A program made the translations under genes and the position numbers. The notes beneath the pieces were generated by a model that had not been told where the DNA came from, did no database searches, and saw only the letters and a list, made by a program, of their open reading frames with translations. 64,000 nt of DNA from the NCBI GenBank assembly GCA_004134985.1, contig REGQ01000028.1:1-64000 (forward strand). The letters run 5' to 3'. This document shows positions 55,054 to 63,034 of this stretch, one piece after another. How positions within the stretch are numbered: position 1 is the first letter of the stretch; each line of letters begins with the position of its first letter. This DNA is from Paenibacillaceae bacterium (GTDB lineage: Bacteria; Bacillota; Bacilli; Paenibacillales; Paenibacillaceae).

Positions 55054-55307
55054 AAGACAACCCCTCTGCTCAAGACAAATGGTGTAGCTAGACTTTATTA
55101 TAAGACACTTCGGACCTATCGTCACTTCAATCTGTGCAGCAGAAAGCACACTTGCCCCTGCCGCATCGCTTTAACAGCTGCGCTTTGGCGGGGGCAAATG
55201 TTTCTCCTGATTATCTAAGGGAAATTCGAGAAGCGACATTCATCTGGCGCTGTACGATGGTGATCACAGGCTAGCAAATGACTCTTCTTCCATTCATCTC
55301 CGTTTCG

Positions 55308-56327
55308 TTATAACATAACTTTTTTGCCGCTCCTTGCACTCTCTACAGCTCCAAAAACCATCTTCATACTCTTAATGTTGTCCCGGCAGTCCGTTTCGGC
55401 TGGACGGTCTTCATCCAGGCTCGCGAACATCTCGTCGAAACAGCCCTGATGCGCATCGCGCCCTTCGTAAGTAACAGGCACATTCAATTGCTGAAACTCG
55501 CGAATGAAGCCGCCAGGCGACCCTTCAGCAACTGCCTCGCCGACGGGCAAGTTGGCGCCATCCCATTTCGCGCTTCCTTTGCTGCCGGTCACCCTCCATT
55601 CCGCTTCCCATGAAGTGTTCAGACCTTCAGCGCACCAGGAGCCATTGTAACTGAACACGGCGCCGTTATCCATCTCAAAAATACAGATGGCTGAAGCGTT
55701 CCCTTTATACCATGATCCCGGCGGATTATATTCGTGGCAATAGACGGAAACCGGATCAGCGCCCGTAATGAACCGGGCTTGATCAAAGGTGTGAATTGCC
55801 ATGTCGAGAATGAGCGGGTTGTCCATCACATCGCGAAAACCGCCGAAATGCGGTCCAAGGAAGAAATCGGCATGGATCGAACCGATGTCGCCAATCTGTC
55901 CCGATTGGACAAGATCGCGATATGCGCGGATAGGCTTCAAGTAGCGGCGGTTCTGCATAACCGCATAACGTTTGCCTGTCTGCTCGCTCGTCCGCACGAT
56001 TTCTTCAGCATCCTCCAGCGATTCCGCCATCGGCTTCTCGCCTAACACATGAACGCCCGCCAGCAGAGCGGTTGTTACAATCTGCTTGTGGCTGGCCGGG
56101 ATGGTCACATCGAATACGAGACTGGCATCCGTTGCCACTAATGCGGCCGACAAGTCAGCGAAAATCGGCACATTCAACTGATGCCGCTCTGCCATTGCTT
56201 TAGCTGTCGCTTCATACAGGTCGACCAACGCGACAATTTCAGCGTTGTGCCGCTCCTTCGCCTCGGTAACCCAAGCTTGTGACATGCCGCCGCAGCCGGC
56301 GACGATAATTTTATGCTGGTTGGTCAT
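55308..56327 (-). CDS. Gfo/Idh/MocA family oxidoreductase
   Basis: 339 residues. The N-terminal NAD(P) motif is IVAGCGGMSQAWVTEA, with the EKP motif (HVLGEKPMAESLEDAEE) and a C-terminal domain (LDMAIHTFDQARFIT) typical of inositol/glycoside dehydrogenases. It shares the family with the gene at 33.6 kb but is a separate branch. It is 115 bases downstream of a TIM-barrel isomerase gene and forms a two-gene unit with it. Start: ATG after AAGGAGG. Confidence 0.92.
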   Translation of the reverse strand: MTNQHKIIVAGCGGMSQAWVTEAKERHNAEIVALVDLYEATAKAMAERHQLNVPIFADLSAALVATDASLVFDVTIPASHKQIVTTALLAGVHVLGEKPMAESLEDAEEIVRTSEQTGKRYAVMQNRRYLKPIRAYRDLVQSGQIGDIGSIHADFFLGPHFGGFRDVMDNPLILDMAIHTFDQARFITGADPVSVYCHEYNPPGSWYKGNASAICIFEMDNGAVFSYNGSWCAEGLNTSWEAEWRVTGSKGSAKWDGANLPVGEAVAEGSPGGFIREFQQLNVPVTYEGRDAHQGCFDEMFASLDEDRPAETDCRDNIKSMKMVFGAVESARSGKKVML

Positions 56328-56442
56328 GTAATATCCTCCTTGAAAATCGTCTCAAATCCAATATCAGACCGCGATGAACCGCCGTGTATCACTATGGGCT
56401 TGCAGGCTTTCCTACAACCCTTAATTATAAATTAAGTCCAGG

Positions 56443-57324
56443 CTATGTCGGATTCGGTACAAAATCGCCGCCTCGACTGCGTTTCAAATAATTGAGCGCA
56501 TGAACCTGCCCAGTCATCTCCAGTTCGTCCTTGTACACCGGATCATGCCAGCCTTCAATATCAATACTGCCCTCGTAGCCGCCTTGCCGCAGAATGGAAA
56601 TGATGTCTGTCCAATTCGAATCGCCAAACCCTGGCGTCCGGTGCCAGACGAATTCCTGCGGCCCGTGAATACCGTACTCTCGAACGACATCCCAGGCAAT
56701 AGTAGCATCTTTGCCGTGAACGTTGAATATTTTACCCACCCATTTGCGCAGCTGTGGAATCGGATCGATCAGGCTGACCATCTGGTGGCAGGGTTCCCAC
56801 TGCAGTCCGATATTCGCTGCGGGAACGGCATTGAACATCATTTCCCATGCGGTTGGATTATGTGCGATATTGTATGGCCCGTCCTGCCAGGTGCCGCCCA
56901 TGTCGCAGTTTTCAAAGGCGAGCCGCACGCCGCGGTCTTCCGCACGCTTCGCCAATTCGCCGAACACCTCGGCAAATCGCGGTATCGACTTGTCGATGGA
57001 ACCCGGCACACGCCCCGTAAAGCCTGCTACAAGTCCGGTACCGAACGCTTCAGCATGGTCAATCAGCCGCTCCCAACTGGCCAATGTATCGGCATCGTCT
57101 CCCGTTCCCGTCAACGGATTGCCAAAGACACCCAGGCTGGAGATGACAATATTATGCGGCGCCAGCAGTTCCTTGATCCGCTTGGCTTGTTCAGATAAAT
57201 CCGTCTTTCCCGTCGTTTGCCAGAACGTAAGTGAGAACGATTCAAAGCCTAACGGGATAATTTGCGGCAGTACACGTTCGGCATCCCCGCCATTCACCAA
57301 AGTACCAATTCGTATTTGTTTCAA
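56443..57324 (-). CDS. TIM-barrel sugar isomerase/epimerase (paralogue 6)
   Basis: 293 residues. The barrel has the expected metal ligands: Glu in LAFENCDMGG, Glu/His in LQWEPCHQMV, His in FNVHGKDAT and Glu in DIEGWHDPV. It is first in a two-gene unit with the Gfo/Idh gene. The start is TTG at 57324 after AGGAGGAATGAACA. It is divergent from an AraC gene on the plus strand, whose inverted repeats could regulate both directions. Confidence 0.88.
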   Translation of the reverse strand: MKQIRIGTLVNGGDAERVLPQIIPLGFESFSLTFWQTTGKTDLSEQAKRIKELLAPHNIVISSLGVFGNPLTGTGDDADTLASWERLIDHAEAFGTGLVAGFTGRVPGSIDKSIPRFAEVFGELAKRAEDRGVRLAFENCDMGGTWQDGPYNIAHNPTAWEMMFNAVPAANIGLQWEPCHQMVSLIDPIPQLRKWVGKIFNVHGKDATIAWDVVREYGIHGPQEFVWHRTPGFGDSNWTDIISILRQGGYEGSIDIEGWHDPVYKDELEMTGQVHALNYLKRSRGGDFVPNPT

Positions 57325-57448
57325 TGTTCATTCCTCCTGAATAACAATGCCCGTCTACCCGGCCATTTGGCATGTCAAAATTGTTTAATGCTGCTCTTAT
57401 CGTATCGCAGTTCGGAATCTGCCGCTAGAAACGAAATTAACCTCTATT

Positions 57449-57527
57449 CATACGATCTTATGCTATTTTCAGGATTGGTACCGTTGACAGGGGGGAAATA
57501 TCCTTTTATAGTGAGAAAATCGTATGA
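57449..57527. promoter_or_regulatory. Paired inverted repeats around the AraC promoter
   Basis: TCATACGAT at 57449-57457 is the reverse complement of ATCGTATGA at 57519-57527. They flank the promoter of the AraC gene. Such paired half-sites are where an AraC-type regulator might bind and loop; this is inferred from position. Confidence 0.4.
57484..57512 (+). promoter_or_regulatory. Strong sigma-A promoter of the AraC gene
   Basis: TTGACA (57484-57489), 17 bases, then TATAGT (57507-57512). It is close to consensus and lies 42 bases before the ATG at 57554. A regulator with so strong a promoter is likely held down by bound protein. Confidence 0.8.
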
Positions 57528-57553
57528 TTTCAAAAAAAGGAGGGGCAGCGCAG

Positions 57554-58402
57554 ATGACAGTTAGTCCGCATAAGGAAAACACCTGGCTCCCTGACCAAAC
57601 GTTCCCGATCAACATCTTTTTTGTCAGCAATATTTACTTGCATTGGCATGATCATATCGAATGGATTTATATTAAGGAAGGGCAGGCCCGCATTCAAATT
57701 GACGCCGATTTTGAAACGCTTGGGCAGGGGGAGCTGGCTTTCATCAATTCCAAGCAGCTGCATGCCGCCACCTGTCTTGAACCGGAATCGAAGCTTGTCT
57801 GTATCGTATTCAATGAAGCGCTCGTCCGCGGCAGCGGCCTGGACATTACCGAGCATCAGTATTTTCAGCCTTATCTGATCCAGCGTCAGAAGTGGCCCGG
57901 CATCATTCGCGCGAATGAGCCCGAGATGCGGGAGATCGGCCAGGCCTTCGCCAGACTTGTCGATGAATTCGAGGAGAAACGTCCAGGCTACGAACTTATC
58001 GTTAAAGCGGAGCTGCTTCGCATTTTCGGCCAATATTTTCGCTATGCCCAGCAGTCCGCCGCTATCAAATTTACACGAAAGCCTCTGAGTGCTTACGACT
58101 TCTCTGATTTGCTCCATTTCTTGCGTGAACACTACTTCGAGACGATTACGGTTGCGCAAGCGGCGCAAATGGTCAATCTCAGTCCGAACTATTTCTGCCG
58201 GGTGTTCAAGCAGGTGACCGGCAAGACCTTGATCGAATATATCCACGTGCTGCGCGTGCAAGAAGCCGAACGGCTGCTGCTTGAAACCGACAACCCTGTG
58301 ACGGAGATCGCTACAGCTGTCGGATTTTCCAATATGACCTATTTCGGACGTATATTTAAAAAAATCCGCAATGCCACCCCTTCGGACATTCGCGGAAAAT
58401 AG
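57554..58402 (+). CDS. AraC family transcriptional regulator
   Basis: 282 residues. An N-terminal cupin domain (WHDHIEWIYIKEGQARIQIDADFETLGQGELAFINSKQLH) and a C-terminal double helix-turn-helix (ITVAQAAQMVNLSPNYFCRVFKQ and VTEIATAVGFSNMTYFGRIFKKIRNATPSDIRG). Start: ATG at 57554 after AAAGGAGGGGC; a frame from 57524 has no ribosome site. It is divergent from the isomerase-Gfo/Idh pair and closes the carbohydrate region. Confidence 0.93.
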   Translation: MTVSPHKENTWLPDQTFPINIFFVSNIYLHWHDHIEWIYIKEGQARIQIDADFETLGQGELAFINSKQLHAATCLEPESKLVCIVFNEALVRGSGLDITEHQYFQPYLIQRQKWPGIIRANEPEMREIGQAFARLVDEFEEKRPGYELIVKAELLRIFGQYFRYAQQSAAIKFTRKPLSAYDFSDLLHFLREHYFETITVAQAAQMVNLSPNYFCRVFKQVTGKTLIEYIHVLRVQEAERLLLETDNPVTEIATAVGFSNMTYFGRIFKKIRNATPSDIRGK

Positions 58403-58779
58403 TCGATTTATTATTTTTTGCCGCCTCTAACCAGCGCCGCGGCCACCGTACTTGTCCACATGAAATCAGGTGCGACGATGCTTGTGGCCGTCGTCATTGC
58501 GCCTACGTCTCTTCATCGTACCAGTCCCCGAAGAAGTGATTCCGGGGGAGCAGCAAACAGCAGCCTGTTTGGATTTGGAATGGCGTTCACTCTGATGGGA
58601 GACTTCCTGATGCGTACGCTGTACTGCACTGGCAGGTGCTTCTTGCATTTTAGCGCGATGTGCTGCCGTGGAGCCGAGGGTTTGTTCTATCGTTTGGGTA
58701 CGAAAAGCACGAACCCGTGGAAAGGGGAAACCCGCCCATGGATCTGCACTGTACTGTACTGCATCGCGGTTTCAGCGCT

Positions 58780-58967
58780 CTAACGCTTGCCACAGATCTT
58801 AATTGGCTACAAATGGACGTTTTAGAATTCTAACGCTTACCAGAAAGCTTATTAACCATTTTGGCTATCAAAATCGAGGGTTTTCACCGAAATAGCGTTA
58901 CCCAGTTTCCTTAGAATTTTTAAAGTGTTAGATTTAGCAAAATAGCGCTTGTCATCAGCGTTAGAAT
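58780..58967 (-). repeat. 188-bp dispersed repeat, copy B
   Basis: The reverse complement of this segment aligns without a gap with 17041-17228; about 136 of 188 bases match by hand count. Read on the minus strand it begins ATTCTAACGCTGATGA and ends AAGCGTTAG, so the 8-bp terminal inverted repeats are kept. The copies point in opposite directions 41.7 kb apart and both lie in long intergenic gaps. Confidence 0.85.
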
Positions 58968-59045
58968 AATTTCTTGTGTTTCCTCAATCACTCACCGCAG
59001 CCGAACAACGATGAAATACGGGTTTAAAAAATTTAATATAATAAT

Positions 59046-59076
59046 TACCCCACGGCCTACCGCCTCCCGCGGGGTA
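59046..59076 (-). terminator. Terminator of the pyrE operon
   Basis: TACCCCACGG and CCGCGGGGTA form a stem with nine of ten pairs matched around 11 bases. On the minus strand an A+T-rich tract ending TTTTTTAAA follows. It lies 20 bases past the HAD gene stop, at the end of the minus-strand operon. Confidence 0.72.
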
Positions 59077-59095
59077 TCTTCAGCAAATTAATATA

Positions 59096-59698
59096 TCACG
59101 GCAGCATTCGGGAATTATATAGTTCCCCAGCCACCGCGCTCGTCCACATTCCCTCCCGGTCGGCCACAATGGTCTGCCAACCAAGCTTCTTGGCCGGGGG
59201 AAAATTCTTTTCCTGATCGTCCACATAGATAATAATAGACTGACTTGAGGTTAGATGGTCTTGCACAATGCTGTAAATACGAGGATCAGGCTTGCAGCAG
59301 CCCACTTCACTGGAAATCGTAACGCTCTTTATATAAGGGAGGAGAGGGGTAATGACAGGTGTCACCCACTCGTGACGATGATTGCTCAGCAAGTGGATGT
59401 CAGCCAACTGGCTCCAAGCGGCAAGCTGTCCCGACGCAGGCAGCAAGGACAGATGTCCGGAAACGAGCGGCCGGCCGAATGAGGGATCAAACGCCGGGAA
59501 ATGCCCTTGCAGCCAAACCCAAAACTCCGGTTCGGAAACGGCACCTGTCCAAAGCATTTCACGGGCGTCTTTTTTGAAGAACGTCCGCAATTCGTCGATG
59601 GAAGCATTGGCACGGACAGCCAAATGCTGCCAGAGAAGCGGCGGAAAATTGGTGGCGATGACCCCGGCAATGTCAAGGACAAGCTGCGGCCGTCTCAT
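59096..59698 (-). CDS. HAD superfamily protein with altered motif I
   Basis: 200 residues. HAD motifs: nucleophile Asp in LVLDIAGVI (motif I), Ser in HLLSNHR (II), Lys in CKPDPRIY (III) and YVDDQEKN (IV). The cap domain lies at about 15-85. In motif I the second Asp, the usual acid/base in phosphatases, is Ala (DIAG for DxDG). It may therefore not be a standard phosphatase. The ATG at 59698 overlaps the histidine phosphatase stop (ATGA), and it ends the operon. Confidence 0.82.
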   Translation of the reverse strand: MRRPQLVLDIAGVIATNFPPLLWQHLAVRANASIDELRTFFKKDAREMLWTGAVSEPEFWVWLQGHFPAFDPSFGRPLVSGHLSLLPASGQLAAWSQLADIHLLSNHRHEWVTPVITPLLPYIKSVTISSEVGCCKPDPRIYSIVQDHLTSSQSIIIYVDDQEKNFPPAKKLGWQTIVADREGMWTSAVAGELYNSRMLP

Positions 59699-60270
59699 CG
59701 TTCGCTCCAAACCCGCTCTACTGCTTCCAACCTCTCGCCGTCAAAGGTCATCAAGTAAATATCTGGCTTGGACGTCTGCTGCCAGAAGTCGAAGCCATAT
59801 TCCGCGCTGTAATAGTTCATAATAATCGTCATGATATTGCCGTGGGTACCGATCACGATCGTTTGGCCCCGATATTGTGCAAGCAGCTGCTCGATAATCG
59901 GAACCGCCCGCTGCTGTGCTTCACGGGTCGTCTCCCCGCCAGCAAGGGCGTAATCCAAATCGGTAAAGGAGCGCTCGATCGCTGCCAGCAGCTCCTCCCA
60001 TGGCGCCTTGTAGTCCAACCCTTTTATTGCACGTTCCCGCAGCTCCGCAAATTCCACAATCGGCAGCCCCCGATCAAGCGCCAAGTCACGCACGGTATCT
60101 ACTGCGCGCGTATAATGGCTTGAGGCGATGCAATCTACCCCCACCCCTTCGAAGAAACCGACAATTCGTTTGGCCTCTTCCCGACCTTCCGGGGATAATC
60201 CTCTTGTTTCCTCCTGTCCAAATGCAAACGGCGATTCCGCATGCCGTACCATATACAGCCGTGTTGTCAT
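59695..60270 (-). CDS. Histidine phosphatase family protein (phosphoglycerate mutase-like)
   Basis: 191 residues. The catalytic motif is RHA in YMVRHAESPFAFGQ, with the second His in IGTHGNIMTIIM and Glu in ELRERAIKGLD. It belongs to the branch of small broad-specificity phosphatases of the phosphoglycerate mutase family; its substrate is unknown. Start: ATG after AGGAGAG. It lies between a Ser/Thr-type phosphatase and the HAD gene in one operon. Confidence 0.88.
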   Translation of the reverse strand: MTTRLYMVRHAESPFAFGQEETRGLSPEGREEAKRIVGFFEGVGVDCIASSHYTRAVDTVRDLALDRGLPIVEFAELRERAIKGLDYKAPWEELLAAIERSFTDLDYALAGGETTREAQQRAVPIIEQLLAQYRGQTIVIGTHGNIMTIIMNYYSAEYGFDFWQQTSKPDIYLMTFDGERLEAVERVWSER

Positions 60271-60297
60271 AGCGTATCTCTCCTAAGCAATTTTGGA

Positions 60298-60999
60298 TTA
60301 TTGGATGTGCATCGCACTGTATACCTTATTTTCACGAATGAGACAATTGAGCTGCATTCCGTAAGCACAGCCGCCATCGATACCAATCTTGCCGTCCGCA
60401 AACCAGACATCTGCGGAGTCATGAAGGTCAGCTGTTCTTGTATGGCCAAAGACGATCGTCTTGCCTGTGCGATTGGGCGAATGATAGAAGGCGTCCTTAA
60501 TATACATAAAGTCATGCTCAGATTGTTCTTTCCAATCAGGTACCAAAGGGTTGATGCCAGCATGCACGTAGATGTGATCATGATCTTCATAATAGAGCGG
60601 AAGCTGTCCCAGAAACTCAATATGTCTCATATAGTTCTTGCCAAGAAATAATTTTGCTTCCTGCAGCGCTTGATCCGTAATCTCATCGCCTGCAAACCCG
60701 CAGTAGCTGCGCAGTGTCGCCAAACCGCCATGCATCCTAAACTTGGCTGCCACTTCCTCCCGGTCGGTCTGAACCAGATCAACCAGACGCTGATCATGGT
60801 TGCCGCGCAGGGCAATCGCTCCGTTCGCTACCAATTCAATCACTTTCTCCACCGTCTCTTTGCTATGGGGACCCCGATCAACATAATCGCCGAGCAGCAG
60901 CAATTTATCTTTTGCCGGGTTATACGCTGCCAACTCCAGCAGTTCTGTCAACTGTGCAACACATCCATGGATATCACTAATCATCAGTATTCTGTCCAC
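60298..60999 (-). CDS. Metallophosphoesterase, Ser/Thr protein phosphatase-like
   Basis: 233 residues. The PPP-type motifs are present: ISDIHGCVAQL, LLGDYVDRGPHS, ALRGNHDQRL, and late His in HAGINP and VFGHTRTADLH. This fits bacterial PPP phosphatases such as PrpE or ApaH-like enzymes that cut dinucleotides. Its GTG start shares a base with the HIT gene's stop (TAGTG), and a GGGGGGATA ribosome site precedes it, so the two are coupled. Confidence 0.9.
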   Translation of the reverse strand: MDRILMISDIHGCVAQLTELLELAAYNPAKDKLLLLGDYVDRGPHSKETVEKVIELVANGAIALRGNHDQRLVDLVQTDREEVAAKFRMHGGLATLRSYCGFAGDEITDQALQEAKLFLGKNYMRHIEFLGQLPLYYEDHDHIYVHAGINPLVPDWKEQSEHDFMYIKDAFYHSPNRTGKTIVFGHTRTADLHDSADVWFADGKIGIDGGCAYGMQLNCLIRENKVYSAMHIQ

Positions 61000-61418
61000 T
61001 ATATCCCCCCCTGAAAGCCAGCCAGCAGCATGCTTTGCACTTCTCTCAATGTTCGACTGGTTCTGAATTCATCCTTCGGCTCCGACCAGCTGAATCCGTC
61101 ACCGGTGTATCTCGGAATGAGATGCATATGATAATGTCCCAAATCATTGAAGATACCGCCATTTTGGCAGATCGTAATGCCATCGGGCTTCACAGTCTGC
61201 TTGAGCAATCTCGACATCGCCGTTGAAGCGCGCATAATCGCCCCCTGTGTCGCTTCATCGATTTCTTCGACATCAAGATAATGCTGTTTTGGCAAAATGA
61301 GCAGATGGCCCTCATTGAATGGCGCAATGTCCAATACGCACACAATCAGCTCATTTTCATAAATAACATGCACCCCAGCTTCAAGCTGATTGGCAATTCT
61401 GCAGCCCAGACAGTTCAT
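60999..61418 (-). CDS. HIT family nucleotide hydrolase
   Basis: 139 residues. The histidine triad is HYHMHLIPRY. A CxxC pair at the N-terminus (LGCRIA has only C-x2-x; NCLGC gives C-x2-C) suggests zinc binding. HIT proteins hydrolyse nucleoside phosphoramidates or dinucleoside polyphosphates. The ATG overlaps the kinase stop (ATGA) and the end overlaps the phosphatase start, so it is translated in a chain with both. Its presence with ApaH-like and kinase genes suggests nucleotide clean-up. Confidence 0.92.
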   Translation of the reverse strand: MNCLGCRIANQLEAGVHVIYENELIVCVLDIAPFNEGHLLILPKQHYLDVEEIDEATQGAIMRASTAMSRLLKQTVKPDGITICQNGGIFNDLGHYHMHLIPRYTGDGFSWSEPKDEFRTSRTLREVQSMLLAGFQGGI

Positions 61419-61957
61419 CCGTGCATACCCCTTTCGCGATTTATAGTGCCATTTGCATTGTCAATTACCTGTTGTATAATACGCACTGTCTCGTGCCGAT
61501 TTCTAACAACATGCCGCTTCCCCTGAAATGCCTCTGTCACTTTCAATAAGCTTTCCAGGTCATAGCCGTGGTTCCACTTCACGATCATTTTGACCAAATT
61601 GCCGAACGTTTGCTTGTAGTTCCATAACTCAATTCCGGTGCGTGACTTAATAAACCGCTTGATTATGCGATAATCGCGCACATAGACATTGGGCTGCAGT
61701 ATAAAAATCAGATCAGCCTGCCGCACCGTCGAAAGCGTCCACTCCTGATACTGTGCCCCTTCGACAATCCAGGCCGCTTGCGAGACAATGGCCTGCAAAT
61801 TCGTATCCCGCACTGCCTGTGGATACTTCAGTCCTGTTTCATCACGCTTCCAGATGACATTATCCAGCTCATAATAAGGAAGATCATACGACAGAGACAG
61901 CGCCTTCGCCAAGGAGGACTTGCCACTGCCGCATGGGCCGATTATTCTAATCTTTAT
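61415..61957 (-). CDS. P-loop kinase (adenylate kinase/topology modulator-like) with no standard start
   Basis: About 180 residues if read from ATA at 61957 (KIRIIGPCGSGKSSLAKALS). The P-loop GPCGSGKSS, an RxxxxR region and the size match small nucleoside-kinase-like proteins such as the FlaR/topology modulation group. Upstream of the ATA the frame meets a stop (TGA at 61966-61964). No ATG, GTG or TTG precedes the P-loop in frame; the first TTG (61912) follows it. An ATG at 61967 with AAGGGG is in another frame and is closed by TAG after six codons. Removing one A near 61953-61955 would join it to give MKTDKIRIIGPCGSGKS. Either a rare AUA start, a frameshift or an assembly error. Confidence 0.75.
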   Translation of the reverse strand: MKIRIIGPCGSGKSSLAKALSLSYDLPYYELDNVIWKRDETGLKYPQAVRDTNLQAIVSQAAWIVEGAQYQEWTLSTVRQADLIFILQPNVYVRDYRIIKRFIKSRTGIELWNYKQTFGNLVKMIVKWNHGYDLESLLKVTEAFQGKRHVVRNRHETVRIIQQVIDNANGTINRERGMHG

Positions 61958-61977
61958 CTGTCTTCATCCCCTTCTGG

Positions 61978-62508
61978 CTAGTTATCCGATGCAGCCCGGA
62001 TCAACTGCTCCATCTTGAAGAGCGAGTGCACGCGCAGCCCGATGTCCTCCAGTTTCCGTCTTCCTTCCGGGTCCCGCTCGATGACGCAGATGACATCCTC
62101 AACAATCGCTCCAGCCGCTCGTAAATCATTCGTGCTCAAAATAACCTGTCCGCCCGTTGTAATCACATCTTCGATCACGCAGACCCGTTTGCCCGAAATG
62201 CTGGCTCCTTCGGCCAATTTGCACGTCCCGTATGGTTTTGCAGTTTTTCGCACGAACGCAGCGGGAATTCCCGATTGCAGCGAAAGCGCCGTCGCGATTG
62301 GAATGCCGCCCATTTCAAGACCAGCCAACACTTCTACTCCAGCGGGAAGCAGCACTGTTAGCTGCTTGGCTATTTCGGACAGGACAGCAGGGTTGGCTTC
62401 AAACAAATACTTGTCAAAATACTCACTTGATACCTGTCCGGAACGCAGTGTAAACGTACCGTTCAAATGCGCGATATGATAGATATCTTTTGCCAGATTA
62501 CTAATCAT
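61978..62508 (-). CDS. pyrE: Orotate phosphoribosyltransferase
   Basis: 176 residues, near the short end for the family but full length by motifs. The PRPP-binding motif is VCVIEDVITTGG, with FVRKTAKPYGT and an N-terminal FTLRSGQVSSEYFDKY. It makes orotidine 5'-phosphate in pyrimidine synthesis. It is first in a six-gene operon rather than with pyrBC/DF genes, a separate location for this step. Start: ATG after GGGGAGGATTAACAAGG. The next gene begins only about 20 bases after its stop. Confidence 0.95.
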   Translation of the reverse strand: MISNLAKDIYHIAHLNGTFTLRSGQVSSEYFDKYLFEANPAVLSEIAKQLTVLLPAGVEVLAGLEMGGIPIATALSLQSGIPAAFVRKTAKPYGTCKLAEGASISGKRVCVIEDVITTGGQVILSTNDLRAAGAIVEDVICVIERDPEGRRKLEDIGLRVHSLFKMEQLIRAASDN

Positions 62509-62571
62509 CCTTGTTAATCCTCCCCAAGTGTGGCTGCATGTGATGTAAATCCGATATGTAATAACCTTCCA

Positions 62572-62601
62572 ATTATAATATGATCAGGTCAGGCGGGACA
62601 A
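62572..62601 (-). promoter_or_regulatory. Promoter of the pyrE operon
   Basis: TTGTCC (62596-62601) and TATAAT (62572-62577) with 18 bases between on the minus strand. The perfect -10 box lies about 64 bases before the pyrE ATG. I see no PyrR-type attenuator in the leader. Confidence 0.65.
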
Positions 62602-62700
62602 TAGTCTGATTCGCGCATTATGGCATCCATGTTGCGATGAATGACGGATTGACAGATAGAAGCTGGCGAAGTACCATACAGTTAAAAATGGGGTGAGGAC

Positions 62701-62967
62701 ATGGGCAAGAAAAAGAAACCGTCTGCAGCTTCAGCGCCTGCATCCGCTTCGGAAGCCAAACCCGCCACGCTGAAGGATTTGTTGAATCCAGAGGTGATCG
62801 GCAAGTTGATGGCGCAAGCCAATGAAGCAAAGGCAGCGGAGGCGCAGCAAAAGGATGCGGCGCGCAAACAGGCAGAGGAAAACCGCAAGGCCGAGCAGAA
62901 GCGGCTTGAGGGCAACTTCGAGTATTTATTGGACAACAGCGAGATGGATTGGAAAAAGTTCAAATAA
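62701..62967 (+). CDS. yqkE: YqkE family protein (DUF3886)
   Basis: 88 residues. A lysine-rich start (MGKKKKPSAAS) and Ala-rich stretch lead into LKDLLNPEVIGKLMAQANEAKA, a charged coiled coil (about 42-72), and the ending EYLLDNSEMDWKKFK. The DLLNPEV and LLDNSxMDWKK signatures are those of Bacillus YqkE. No function is established. The ATG follows GGGGTGAGGAC. It is divergent from the pyrE operon. Confidence 0.9.
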   Translation: MGKKKKPSAASAPASASEAKPATLKDLLNPEVIGKLMAQANEAKAAEAQQKDAARKQAEENRKAEQKRLEGNFEYLLDNSEMDWKKFK

Positions 62968-63034
62968 TCCGTTGATCATCATTACAGGCGTGTAGTTGAC
63001 TGCCAACACGTATCGCCTCACCGCTTGCCGGCTG

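Larger units (their letters stand above)
58403..59095. other. Intergenic region with repeat copy B and a terminator
   Basis: 693 bases between convergent genes. It holds the 188-bp repeat (58780-58967) and a terminator (59046-59076). A plus-strand frame of 121 codons at 58418-58783 lacks a ribosome site and a recognisable product, and I do not accept it as a gene. The rest shows nothing I can name. Confidence 0.5.

Noticed and set aside
58418-58783. 121-codon plus-strand frame in the gap after the AraC gene
   Set aside because: No ribosome site, composition unlike neighbouring genes, and no recognisable domain; its end enters the dispersed repeat.
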